A stretch of DNA of 64,000 nt, from the NCBI RefSeq assembly GCF_907165205.1, contig NC_058191.1, forward strand, positions 13,580,501-13,644,500, written 5' to 3'. The position numbers and the translations under genes were made by a program. The notes below the pieces were generated by a model that was given only the letters and a program-made list of their open reading frames with translations, was not told where the DNA came from and ran no database searches. This document shows, piece after piece, positions 21,040 through 31,719 of this stretch. Positions within the stretch are counted from its first letter, which is position 1; each line of letters starts with the position of its first letter. This stretch comes from Coccinella septempunctata (taxonomy: Eukaryota; Arthropoda; Insecta; Coleoptera; Coccinellidae).

Positions 21040-22896
21040 TGTTAAAAATCGAGCGAAGCCCCCCTCCGACCTCTCTCTAGTCGACGCTACTGACCAGCTC
21101 CGGTGGCCACGTATGGTACCCCGATTCGGCGGTGCGCTGGTTGAACGACGCAGCGGCCCCACTTTCCGTGTTTTTCAGAAGTGAAAAACCTACACATTTT
21201 ACATATTTTTCTTAAGATTCTCTTTGTTAGCTCTGTAGAAGTAACCTCTCTTTCATTGTGCTTTTATAACACCTCGTTCTCACGTTCACCTCTTCTCGCA
21301 CAATCCTGGTGCTCAATTGTTCATCTCATAAGGTAAAGTACTCTCAGACTGCTCAAAATTATAAATTACACCATTTTCATGACCATTTCATTCTGAAGAA
21401 ATTAGTCCACGTGCAAGAGATTCAGAATCTAGAAATAGATTCCGAATCCTTGCGAGCACTGCTCAATTGAAATGTCCACTCAGGTCAAATCGAACCATTG
21501 TCGTCTCAGAACTATATATTTTATTATATTTCATAATTTATATAGATTTTCAGACTTCTCTAGATCTTCTCACATGAAAATGGGTATGTAGCACCAGGAT
21601 TGAAACTTCTCATGTTCATCTCCATAAAATTGATATCTGATTCATTGTCTTCCCGTAATATTCTTTATTATGAGAATCAGTTTAATCATTTTTATAACAA
21701 CTCTTGTTATCACCTCGTTATACATATGACTAATTCATGGTGTTGAGTTTCAGATGAATGAATCCTCATATTCTCCAGGGTGGACCCTGGACGTATCTGT
21801 TATCCTCAGAACAGGATGTGAACACCTCAACGTTAGTTAAGCGATCAATGATAATGCTCGATACACCTCGACCTAGGCTCCACCCTGGAAAGTCTGCTCG
21901 AACACTCATGTCTACTCATTTGGTATGGTCTACTCTTTATAATATGTACTCTCATTGTTTCTCTTCTATATTCATTCATCGGACTCAACATACATGTTAG
22001 TTTTCTCAGCATTCAGCACATCTCAAAATCTACGATTAGAGATTTATTTAACTCAGTACTCTCATGACTTCTCTTAATTTATCAATTGTTTCTTCTATTT
22101 TTCTGATGAACGTTCTAATCGTGCTTACTTGTAAGCAGTTCCTCTATGTAAATGTTGGATTCATTGATAAATTTTTGCACTCTTCAAGATCATCTCAATG
22201 TATATGAATTTACTATGTTCTTCTCAGATTAATTATGATTGTCCTTTTCATTTAATTAATTATCATTGAACTTCTCATTTAATTAGAATTTATTGCCCTT
22301 CTCATATTATTTTTTAATATTCTAGTGCTTCTCAAATTCATTAATTCTGTGCTTCTCATTTAACTTGTGCTACTCTTGTTCTGCTCATACTTACATTAAC
22401 ATTATTGATCAACTCAAATTTAATGTATCGATTTCTCGTTGATGATCAGACTTAGACATTGCAGTTTCACCTCGGGCCTATTTCTCTGTACTCTCGCGTC
22501 TTCTCTTTAAAATTCAGTATTCTAACCTTCGCGTTTTCTGATAGAATAAGGAGGCTCTCGCAATCAATTTTCAATTGATTGCCCTATCACTGTGTAACCG
22601 TTGTGTTGATATTGAATTTATTGAACTCCTCAACGTCTAAGTCTGACATCAAGTGACTTCTCATTTGAACTGCTCTGGACCATCTCTTGTTTTTAGTTGG
22701 ATATTGTCTCTCTGAGTTTATAGATGTGGTTAATATTAGTTGCTTTTACTGTATTAGCTTCATGCAGGTGACATATTCATTTTATGATTGTGAACGATAC
22801 TTAATAAATGTTTTTATACCATCTCCAACTCAATTATCTTTTCATACAGTCCACTACTCTTTAATTACAAAATCATAACACCCTCGATTTTGAACA
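21040..22896 (+). repeat. BEL-3 5' LTR
   Basis: 1857 bp, unusually long for BEL/Pao. It matches 27089-28949 with scattered substitutions (for example TTTTATAAC against TTTCATAAC near 21265). AT-rich, with the word CTC repeated very often on the plus strand. No gene inside; the short frames in it are chance. Confidence 0.95.
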
Positions 22897-22898
22897 AT

Positions 22899-22916
22899 TG
22901 GTCCTTCGAGCCGGAT
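22899..22916 (+). other. BEL-3 primer-binding site, tRNA-Tyr
   Basis: TGGTCCTTCGAGCCGGAT, two bases after the LTR end, is complementary to the 3' end of metazoan tRNA-Tyr (CCGGCTCGAAGGACCA). Confidence 0.85.
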
Positions 22917-22936
22917 AATTGAGTTGGAATTTAATC

Positions 22937-24190
22937 ATCGTTCACTAATCATATTTGTCTTCTCTGCCCTCTCATGAAATTGTGCACCTCGACCACGAAT
23001 ACTTTGAGTGATAAGCCTGCTCATGCCTTCATCTCCACAAGCATTAGTCATCTCAAGGAGTCTCTCGAGCCACCTCAAACGCCATCTCAACCGGTTGCTT
23101 CGTCCTCGCCTGCTCAGACATCTCATTACCAGTCTTCTCGGGCGACTACTCAAGTTGGCCCGCCTTTCAGGGACCTCTCCCAGTCCCTCGTAATTCAACT
23201 CCTCAATTTCTGATGCTGAACGCCTCCATTTCTTCAGATCTTCTCTTCAGTCGACTCCTCTGAAGTAGATCTGTCGCTTGGCTCTCACTAGCACACTTCA
23301 CTTCCCATAGCTTGGGAAAGTCTCATTTCTCAATACGAGGACAAACATCTCCTCTTGGCTGCTCTTTGCGATAAGATCTTCTCGACCCCTCAATGTTCGT
23401 CTCAAACAAGTCCTCGTTTCCAGCTCTAGACCAAAACCGTCGTACTCGCACGCTGCCGCCTCTACTGTCACCTCATCCAAAGCCTCCTCGTCGAAAGTCT
23501 GCTCAAAGCCCGTCTCGGGTGTTGTGCCTCCTCGTGTTGTGGCGAAAAGCGCCGCTATGTCTCCTCAGCAACCAGTTCGCTCCAATGGCTTACCCTCCTA
23601 TAATTGTGACGACTGTGGTGATGAACACTTCATTGCCACATGTCCTCGCTACCACAGCCGTCACCCATCGGAAAGAAACGAAGTGGTTCACCGAAGACAT
23701 TGTGCTACAATTGTCTAGGCCGTTACAATGTCCGCTCACGTAGGTCTCATCAAACATGCCGGTTATGCTCGGACCGACATCACTTCTCACTCCATGACCA
23801 CATCACCATGGTCTCCTCAGCCAGAACGCCTCAAGCTTCCTCAGCCAGAACGCCTCAAGCCTCCTCATCTAGGCCTACTTCTTAGCCCAGTGAAGCTAAG
23901 CAGTCACCTCAAAAAGGGCCTGAAAAAATCGGGCAGTCGTCAAAACTCCTCCTAGACAACTAACCTTTCTCTCGACCGCTCTAGCCCACGTTCTCACCCC
24001 AGTCACCTCGCACCAAACAAGACTTCTCATCGACTCAGGATCGGAACTCTCGTTCATCTCTGAAGACTTCTCAAGACAGCTCAGCCTTCCTCGAAGCCAA
24101 TCCAAAGTCACCATCGTTGGAATTGGTGGAGCCGCCTCAAGATCAAGAGGATCAGTACTGATCACACTGAAATCTCTTCACAATCACAAA
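22937..24190 (+). pseudogene. BEL-3 Gag and protease, frameshifted
   Basis: Several short frames carry pieces of a BEL Gag. Early serine/proline-rich stretches (for example 22974-23213) are followed by the zinc-binding end. There YNCDDCGDEHFIATCPRYH (23600-23655) and CYNCLGRYNVRS plus CRLCSDRHHFSLH (23706-23800) lie in different frames. The protease motif LLIDSGSELSFISEDFS is at about 24019-24070 and keeps its catalytic Asp. The reading shifts again into the frame 24194-24619. Several indels separate these parts, so no continuous Gag can be made. Confidence 0.75.
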
Positions 24191-24193
24191 ACC

Positions 24194-24759
24194 GTGAATA
24201 TAAATGCTCATATCCTGTCACCTCCATTTACTAATCTACCATCCTTCAATTGTTGCACACGACCACGCTTGCCTCACCTCGACAATTTGAAGCTCGCCGA
24301 TCCAGAGTTCTACACCTCAAGGCCAATCGACATCATATTGGGTGCTGATGTCTATGGTTCCATCATTCTTCCCCAACTCCGACAAGAGCCAGATGGGTCA
24401 ACCCCAACAGCTCAGCTCTCGATCTTTGGATGGTTGGTCCTAGGTCCAATATGCCCTCATCAAGAAGTCTGCTCAAGTGTGTCTCCTCAATACCATGCCA
24501 CTCAAGAATCTGACCTTCAACGCCTTCTCAAAAAGTTCTGGGAACAAGAAGAAGTCAAGACCACCTCCGTAAGTCACCTCACTGCTGACGAGCAGGAATG
24601 TGAAGACCACTCCCATTAAAATCATCTTCTAATCTTTTGGGATCTTCCAGACAGCGTGCCTTCCGATGCCTCCAAAGACAATTTCGCAAGTTCGAGAGAA
24701 ATCAAGAATATTGCTAGCTCTACACTGACTTCCTCACTGAATACGAACAACTCAAGCAC
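24194..24759 (+). pseudogene. BEL-3 Pol linker between protease and RT
   Basis: The frame 24194-24619 has the segment LADPEFYTSRPIDIILGADV and IFGWLVLGPI, conserved in BEL/Pao after the protease, and ends at a stop. The following 140 bases encode the usual FRKFERNQEY and DFLTEYEQLKHM with one in-frame stop, then join the RT frame at 24760. Confidence 0.82.
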
Positions 24760-26913
24760 ATGAAGAAGGCTTCTTCAGACATCTCGCATCCCAGATACTA
24801 TTTGCCGCATCATGGAATTCTCAAACCAGGCAGCTCCTCCACCAAATTGCGAGTAGTGTTCAATGGTTCCAGTCTCACCTCAACAGGCCTCTCACTGAAC
24901 GACATCATGCACACAGGAGCGAAACTTCAGTTAGATGTTATTGATGTATTGTTCTGGGTACGTCGCTTTAAATTTGTGTTTTCCACAGACATCACGAAGA
25001 TGTACAGACAGATCATGGTGCATCCAGACGATTGGGATCTCCAATGCATTCTCTGGCGAAACTCAGAAGATGAGATAGCGACGTACCACCTCACCACCGT
25101 CACCTATGGAACCAAGGCTGCTCCTTTCTTGGCCATTCGAGTCCTCCTCCAGCTCATCGAAGATGAAGGTCACAAGTATCCACTCGCCATTCCACCACTC
25201 ACCAAAGGTCGCTATGTTGATGATATCTATGGTGGTGCAGACACGAAAGAAGAACTCTCAGAAATCGCTATCGACCTGAAAAATCTATGCATGGCGGGCG
25301 GCCTTCCCTTAGCAAAGTGGCAATCGAACTCTCCTAGTACACTCAAGATGGTAACCGAGGAAGAAATGATACCATCGCCGATCTCATTTGACGACTGTCC
25401 TACTTCAACGAAACTTCTAGGCCTACTCTGGTATCCTCAAGAGGATTACTTCTCATTCAAGATCAACTCAAGCTCATCTGGGTCTGTGGTAACTAAACGT
25501 ACTATGTTTTCTCATATCGCTCAACTCTTTGATCCACTTGGTTTAGTATCCCCTGTCACGATCAGGGCCAAAATGTTGTTGCAGGAACTTTGGCTCCAAA
25601 AACTGTCATGGGACGAACCACTGTCACCTCAACTCACAGAAAGATGGTGTAACATCAGAGAAGATCTCAAATCATTGGCCAATGTACGAGCTCCTCGCTG
25701 GGTAGGCACCCAAGAAAATGCTACCGTAGAACTTCACGGCTTCTCTGATGCTTCTCAACTTGTCATGGCAGCAGTCCTCTATCTCGTAGTCCGCTCACCG
25801 TCCACGGGATCCAAAGTCACATTGCTCTGCTCAAAAACAAAAGTAACGCCGTTGAAACGCCTCACAATCCCGCGATTCGAACTCTCAGCATCTCTTATCC
25901 TGGCCAGGTTAACTAATTATGCTCATCGTGTTTTAGATACACAGATAGACTCAACGACTTTGTGGACGGACTCAACAGTCTCTCTCACGTGGATCACATC
26001 TCACCCAGCTCGCTGGAAGGACTTTGTTCGAAACAGGGTAGAGCTCATCCAAGAACTAACTCCAGGTGCACAATGCAGATACGTTTCCGGCAAAGAAAAT
26101 CCAGCGGACTGTGCTTCTCTTGGCTTCTCGTCATCTCAACTACTGAACAGCACTCTATGGTGGACGGGACCACCAGGGATTTCCAAGTCACCAGATTCCT
26201 GGTCCAATCGTCAGCCGGCAACGACAATTGACCCCGAATCTGAAGCAAGACCCACCAAGAACCTCCTCACGGCCGTAACTCAAGACTACTCGTGGGATCT
26301 TATATACAGGTATTCTTCTCTCAATAAACTGTTAAGAATAACCTCTCTTTGTTTAAGAGTCCTCGCCCGACTCAGATACTCCTCAAGTCTGAACTTCTCA
26401 ACTCCGCTCACCTCAACTGACTTGGAAAAATCAAGGATCTATTGGATCAAGGCTACTCAACAAGTGTATTTTCCTCAAGAACTCAAGGCTCTTCAAAATG
26501 GTATTGCTCTGTCATCCTCACATGTGTTCAGTAGACTCACGGCATTCATCGACCATGAAGGTGTCATTCGTGTATGCGGACGAATCACCAACGCTCTATT
26601 AGACCCAGATAGCAAGCATCCTGCAATAATTCCTCGAGCTTCTCAATTGACTTCTCTGATTATAGATTCTGCTCACAAACGAACACTCCATGGAAGTACA
26701 CAACTCACACTGTCCACCATCCGACAACAATATTGGATCATTGGAAGAAGAGCCCCAGTGAAATCCCACATCCTGAAGTGTGTTATATGTGCAAGACAAC
26801 GAGGTATATTAGAGCTCAACAACTCATGGGACAATTACCAGAACAACGCGTCAGACCATCTCGTCCCTTTCTCATCACTGACGAGCAATTACCTCCTTCT
26901 AAGTGGCCATTAG
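24760..26913 (+). CDS. BEL-3 reverse transcriptase, RNase H and start of integrase
   Basis: A 717-codon open frame. RT: YLPHHGILKPGSSSTKLRVV near the start, FSTDITKMYRQI (about residue 75, motif A), TVTYGTKAAPFLAIR (motif B) and GRYVDDIYGG (about residue 150, motif C). All catalytic Asp are present. RNase H: LHGFSDASQ (about 326), SKTKVTPLKRLTIPRFEL, LWTDSTVSLTWI and NPADCASLGF (usually SRG). Integrase zinc-binding region: HKRTLHGSTQ with CVICARQ (about 650-690). The integrase core with its DDE triad is absent, and the frame passes into C-terminal sequence after a deletion. RT may still be functional in sequence terms. Confidence 0.92.
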   Translation: MKKASSDISHPRYYLPHHGILKPGSSSTKLRVVFNGSSLTSTGLSLNDIMHTGAKLQLDVIDVLFWVRRFKFVFSTDITKMYRQIMVHPDDWDLQCILWRNSEDEIATYHLTTVTYGTKAAPFLAIRVLLQLIEDEGHKYPLAIPPLTKGRYVDDIYGGADTKEELSEIAIDLKNLCMAGGLPLAKWQSNSPSTLKMVTEEEMIPSPISFDDCPTSTKLLGLLWYPQEDYFSFKINSSSSGSVVTKRTMFSHIAQLFDPLGLVSPVTIRAKMLLQELWLQKLSWDEPLSPQLTERWCNIREDLKSLANVRAPRWVGTQENATVELHGFSDASQLVMAAVLYLVVRSPSTGSKVTLLCSKTKVTPLKRLTIPRFELSASLILARLTNYAHRVLDTQIDSTTLWTDSTVSLTWITSHPARWKDFVRNRVELIQELTPGAQCRYVSGKENPADCASLGFSSSQLLNSTLWWTGPPGISKSPDSWSNRQPATTIDPESEARPTKNLLTAVTQDYSWDLIYRYSSLNKLLRITSLCLRVLARLRYSSSLNFSTPLTSTDLEKSRIYWIKATQQVYFPQELKALQNGIALSSSHVFSRLTAFIDHEGVIRVCGRITNALLDPDSKHPAIIPRASQLTSLIIDSAHKRTLHGSTQLTLSTIRQQYWIIGRRAPVKSHILKCVICARQRGILELNNSWDNYQNNASDHLVPFSSLTSNYLLLSGH

Positions 26914-27086
26914 GGCGAGTAATGACCATGCACCCAGGATACCCTCAAGACCTCCACGTCCACTCTAACCCGACCAATCTCGAAGAAAACAATTCTACCA
27001 GTCAACTCTTCAGACGAAGCAACCAAGAAGGAATTTCAACCTCTCTAGTCATCTCGATAACTAACGCTGTTAGTTATGGCGGGCGG
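26800..27086 (+). pseudogene. BEL-3 integrase remnant, C-terminal end
   Basis: After the zinc finger the sequence reads MGQLPEQRVRPSRPF and then goes straight to LPPSKWPLGRV, which belongs to the C-terminal domain of BEL integrases. The roughly 250 residues with the catalytic core are missing. The part after GRV is in the frame 26733-27101. Confidence 0.8.
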
Positions 27087-27088
27087 AA

Positions 27089-28949
27089 TGTTAAAAATTG
27101 AGCGAAGCCCCCCTCCGACCTCTCTCTAGTCGACGCTACTGACCAGCTCTGGTGGCCACGTATGGTACCCCGATTCGGCGGTGCGCTGGTTGAACGACGC
27201 AGCGGCCCCACTTTCCGTGTTTTTCAGAAGTGAAAAACCTACACATTTTACATATTTTTCTTAAGATTCTCTTTGTTAGCTCTGTAGAAGTAACCTCTCT
27301 TTCATTGTGCTTTCATAACACCTCGTTCTCACGTTCACCTCTTCTCGCACAATCCTGGTGCTCAATTGTTCATCTCATAAGGTAAAGTACTCTCAGACTG
27401 CTCAAAATTATAAATTACACCATTTTCATGACCATTTCATTCTGAAGAAATTAGTCCACGTGCAAGAGATTCAGAATCTAGAAATAGATTCCGAATCCTT
27501 GCGAGCACTGCTCAATTGAAATGTCCACTCAGGTCAAATCGAACCATTGTCGTCTCAGAACTATATATTTTATTATATTTCATAATTTATATAGATTTTC
27601 AGACTTCTCTAGATCTTCTCACATGAAAATGGGTATGTAGCACCAGGATTGAAACTTCTCAAGTGCATCTCCATAAAATTGATATCTGATTCATTGTCTT
27701 CTCGTAATATTCTTTATTATTAGAATCAGTTTAATCATTTTTATAACAACTCTTATGATCACCTCGTTATACATATGACTAATTCATGGTGTTGAGTTTC
27801 AGATGAATGAATCCTCATATTCTCCAGGGTGGACCCTGGACGTAGCTGTTTTCCTCAGAACAGGATGTGAACACCTCAACGTTAGTTAAGCGATCAATTA
27901 TAATGCTCGATACACCTCGACCTAGGCCCCACCCTGGAAAGTCTGCTCGAACACTCATGTCTACTCATTTGGTATGGTCTACTCTTTATAATATGTACTC
28001 TCATTGTTTCTCTTCTATATTCATTCATCGGACTCAACATACATGTTAGTTTTCTCAGCCCTCAGCACATCTCAAAATCTACGATTAGAGATTTATTTAA
28101 CTGAGTACTCTCATGACTTCTCTTAATTTATCAATTGGTTCTTCTATTTTTCTGATGAACGTTTTAATCGTGCTTACTTGTAAGCAGTTCGCCTCTGTAA
28201 ATGTTGAATTCATTGATATATTTTTGCACTCTTCAAGATCATCTCAATATATATGAATTTACTATGTTCTTCTCAGATTAATTATGATTGTCCTTTTCAT
28301 TTAATTAATTATCATTGAACTTCTCATTTAATTAGAATTTATTGCCCTTTTCATATTATTTTTTAATATTCTAGTGCTTCTCAAATTCATTAATTCTTTG
28401 TTTCTCATTTAACTTGTGCTACTCTTGTTCTGCTCATACTTACATTAACATTATTGATCAACTCAAATTTAATGTATCGATTTCTCGTTGATGATCAGAC
28501 TTAGACATTGCAGTTTCACCTCGGGCCTATTTCTCTGTACTCTCGCGTCTTCTCTTTAAAATTCAGTATTCTAACCTTCGCGTTTTCTGATAGAATAAGG
28601 AGGCTCTCGCAATCAATTTTCAATTGATTGCCCTATCACTGTGTAACCGTTGTGTTGATATTGAATTTATTGAACTCCTCAACGTCTAAGTCTGACATCA
28701 AGTGACTTCTCATTTGAACTGCTCTGGACCATCTCTTGTTTTTAGTTGGATATTGTCTCTCTGAGTTTATAGATGTGGTTAATATTAGTTGTTTTTACTG
28801 TATCAGCTTCATGCAGGTGACATATTCATTTTATGATTGTGAACGATAGGTACTTAATAAATGTTTTTATACCATCTCCAACTCAATTATCTTTTCATAC
28901 AGTCCACTACTCTTTAATTACAAAATCATAACACCCTCGATTTTGAACA
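27089..28949 (+). repeat. BEL-3 3' LTR
   Basis: 1861 bp, near copy of 21040-22896. It begins TGTTAAAAATTGAGCG after the purine tract and ends TTTTGAACA before the duplicated ACAGC. One four-base insertion (GGTA, near 28849) and scattered base changes separate it from the 5' copy. Confidence 0.95.
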
Positions 28950-28954
28950 ACAGC

Positions 28955-29404
28955 AAAAAGCAAAAATTAATCAGTCGGCGAAAAACTATTCGGCGGCGAA
29001 AGAAAAACTGTATACGCATTCAACTCTTCTCGCTGCGAATCGTACCAATTAATGGACCAGCGGGGGCACATTTTATATCGGCCGGGGGGTGCGGTAACAG
29101 GATGTGCCTCAGATGTCAAAAATCGGTAATATTCGCGTCGATGAAGATCTGTTTATCGGTGCCGGCAGAAAAAACTCGGTTATCTCTCAATTCAGGAGGT
29201 TTTTCACGGTCCGACATCGTTTTTTAGAACTAAAAACGGAATAAAAACGGTGCGGACTGGTTACATTTCCGAACGATGTCGGAATCCTGAATTGAAAACC
29301 GAAATTCTTCTCAAGAATTAAAATTACATAAAAATCATTCAAAACGAAAGAATTCCTCTAAGACGGGGTGCATTTTTCATTAAAAAAAATGCAACTCCGT
29401 CACA
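28955..29404 (-). repeat. Partial LTR of another Osvaldo-like element
   Basis: On the minus strand a purine tract (GGGAGGGG) is followed at 29404 by TGTGACGGAG, close to the Gypsy-3 LTR start TGTGACGAGG. The region is rich in CGG on the plus strand, that is CCG on the element strand, as in the other Osvaldo-like copies. It is cut at its far end near BEL-3 and has no match to the Gypsy-3 LTR over its length. A separate subfamily is likely. Confidence 0.45.
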
Positions 29405-30480
29405 CCCCTCCCACGTGCGACAGAAAAATTCAATCCACGAAGACTACCAAGTCCGATCCGGGATTCTAATAGTAACGGCAGACGATTGAGATCGGATTTA
29501 CAATAAACAAGTTTACCTAACCTACGCCCATGTGGCGGTGCGATTGTCGGATTTATTCCGCGTACTCCGTGGTGGAAGGTCTCTATTTTCCGGTCAAATG
29601 TCGTCGGCGCAGCACTCAGTGGTACCTGTCAGTGACTGGCTAACCTCCAATTGTCCAATTTAACCGGGTCTTTCTCGATTTCAACTTCCATTTCCATCGG
29701 CCGAAGGAACGCCGGAAAATCGTGGAACCAGTGCAGGATGGCATCTCCAACGTGAGTACCATTCCGATTTTTCATCCATTGTGTTAGTTCTGGCCATTTT
29801 AGGGTGGACTTCAGAAAGCAAACCTTGTATACATGCCGCTGGAGTAGCTGCTCTCAAAGGGGTAGTTTGGAACATCCTCGGAGACCCCTCACGTGGGGGT
29901 GATGAACCCCCTCCTAGTGTGTTGTCATCGGCAGCAGTTGGAGGTTCCAAGAAATAAAATTAAAAACTTTAGTGGACTTAAATCATGGAACAACGGAGTA
30001 ATCGGACTTTCAATATATTTACGGTGGAAATTCGGAAACATAGGTAGGTACAGGCGGTCAGTTCAAAAAGGAGATACAAATATAATGCTCTATTTCACTT
30101 ACAGTTCAGTCCAGCTTACCTGGGTAGTTGTTCGGTGTAAACGGTTCTAGAACACTATGGTAACAGAGGAGTGAAATAGAGACAGACAGAACGGACGTAT
30201 CTCACTTATTATTATCTGTTTCACAATAAGTACAGAAAATTGAAGTAACAGTAACGGTTCCTGTTTCAGTGAAATAACGGAATTTTCTGTTTTAGGTGTT
30301 CTGGGATACAACTTGCTTACTTGATGACAGTCAGACGGTCCTGGTTGGTGGTAATAAAAACCTTGTAATGAATCCCAGTTTTCTGAGGAAAATTGGAGTT
30401 CATTTTAGTGCATTCCTTTCATTTAATATTTCCGCCTTTGAAAATATTTAATTCTTAAATATTCAGTACATTCATTCCGA
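29405..30480 (-). other. Unassigned region, probably internal to the minus-strand Osvaldo-like element
   Basis: No domain is recognised. A minus-strand frame at 29950-29681 (89 codons, proline-rich start, then WRCHPALVPRFSGVPSADG) is not similar to anything I know. CGG words are frequent on the plus strand, as expected for the reverse orientation of this family. The change to CCG-rich, plus-orientation sequence happens at about 30480. Confidence 0.3.
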
Positions 30481-31703
30481 TAGGCAGAGTAAAAGTAAAA
30501 AACCGTTTATCTGTGTTTAACGTTGTTTATCTTGCATGCCGTTGAAGATTTCGACGTTTTTCTGATGTTGATAAGCGATTCATTCATTCATTGTTGTATC
30601 CTGTTGCCGGGAATGAATCTACAAAAAGACGAAAAAGGGAGAAAAAAAAAAGAAAAGAAAAAGAAAGGAAAAAGGAAAATAAGCGATAAACCGGAGCTGA
30701 CGACGTTTTTCATTCTTGTCGCATTCTGGAATTTTCAGATTTTTAACGTGTCGGGGGATTTGCCTATAAAAGCAGATTTTCCCCCGCGACGGTCACTTCG
30801 ACTTTTGACTTTTGATTCTCTGTTACTTCAGTCTCTTTAGTTAGTTTACGCTCCGTACTTTTCTGCGATTCGACTTTTATTGCGTGCCCGACAAACCGTT
30901 CAACAAATTTATAGAATAAATTTTGTATTACGAAGTTAGTGCTATTAGGAATTAATTTTTAGTTTTTAATTTGTTTTTCGCGAGTGCCTGAAATAAAGGA
31001 GGTAGGTCCCCGTCTTTACCGTTCAGTTTCTTAATTAGAACTACACCGGTTACTTCTTTGACACTGCTGTGATGTATCGCTTTCTGTTATATTTTATCGT
31101 ACTTTACCCTGTTTCGCGAGTCTGACTTTTCCCTTCGCTATCAGTCATGGCGCGTAAGCCCTTGGGGTAGAGAATGAGAGATACCGCAGTCAGTGAAATC
31201 CCGTAGTTGCGCTAAAAATAGACCTTTTCTTCGCTATCAGTCATGGAGCGTTATAGCCCTTGGGGTAGCGAATAAAAGTCTCGAATAGATCCGCCCTGGT
31301 TATGTTTCTTTTCATTGGAGAAACATAATTAATTACATTCCGATACCGTATAGCAAGTCATTTCACTTCGCGAGGTCATCCTTAGTATTCATTTCGTCAG
31401 TTCTGGTTGGCGCATTTTATTGAACAACCTTTGATTTTTCACTGTACCCAGTATAAACTTTATAAAATGCTCGTGATCGGATAGAATTTCCCGAATGTAT
31501 GTTTGCTGATAGATTCGCTCATATTTCATACCTACACATATCTCCGTTGTACATATAATCAGTTTCCGAAGGTGTGAATAAACTAGTACATAATTTGATT
31601 TTGACTACTTCGTTATCGCTACCACCCTAGATAACAGTGAACTCTGTCTCCGACTAGCAGCTACTCTGGTAGGTTTGCTATTCTTCCTAGTGAAAAGAAT
31701 AGC
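30480..31703 (+). repeat. Candidate 5' LTR region of Gypsy-2
   Basis: A promoter-like TATAAA at 30765-30770 is followed 28 bp later by TCACTT (30793). AATAAA occurs at about 30915 and 30991. A primer-site-like TGGCGCTCGAG follows at 31704. The matching 3' LTR lies outside the window, so the boundaries are open. A direct repeat of a hairpin occurs at 31134-31174 and 31230-31272. A SINE-like insert is at 30580-30678. Confidence 0.5.
30580..30678 (-). mobile_element. SINE-like short retroposon, copy 1
   Basis: A 99 bp insert flanked by the perfect 9 bp duplication ATAAGCGAT (30571-30579, 30679-30687). On the minus strand it has a pyrimidine-rich head, a core GTAGATTCATTCCCGGCAAC and an AATG repeat tail. 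A second copy is at 53877-54004. Confidence 0.75.
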
Positions 31704-31719
31704 TGGCGCTCGAGATAAG
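31704..31719 (+). other. Gypsy-2 primer-binding site candidate
   Basis: TGGCGCTCGAGATAAG is a decayed form of the Gypsy-3 site TGGCGCCCGAGCAGGGAC (tRNA-Lys type). It lies 1.1 kb before the Gag start, so the leader is long. Confidence 0.45.

Larger units (their letters stand above)
21040..28949 (+). mobile_element. BEL-3, complete-ended BEL/Pao element
   Basis: Two direct LTRs start TGTTAAAAAT and end TTTTGAACA, and the 5 bp duplication ACAGC flanks the element (21035-21039, 28950-28954). A primer site for tRNA-Tyr follows the 5' LTR, and a purine-rich GGCGGGCGGAA (27078-27088) precedes the 3' LTR. The coding order is Gag, protease, RT, RNase H, then part of integrase. The integrase core is deleted, and the gag region has several frameshifts. 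The LTRs differ at a modest number of sites. Confidence 0.95.

Noticed and set aside
21758..22000. 80-codon frame in the BEL-3 LTR, partly repeated at 27867-28049
   Set aside because: LTR copy; stops differ between the two copies, with no sign of coding selection.
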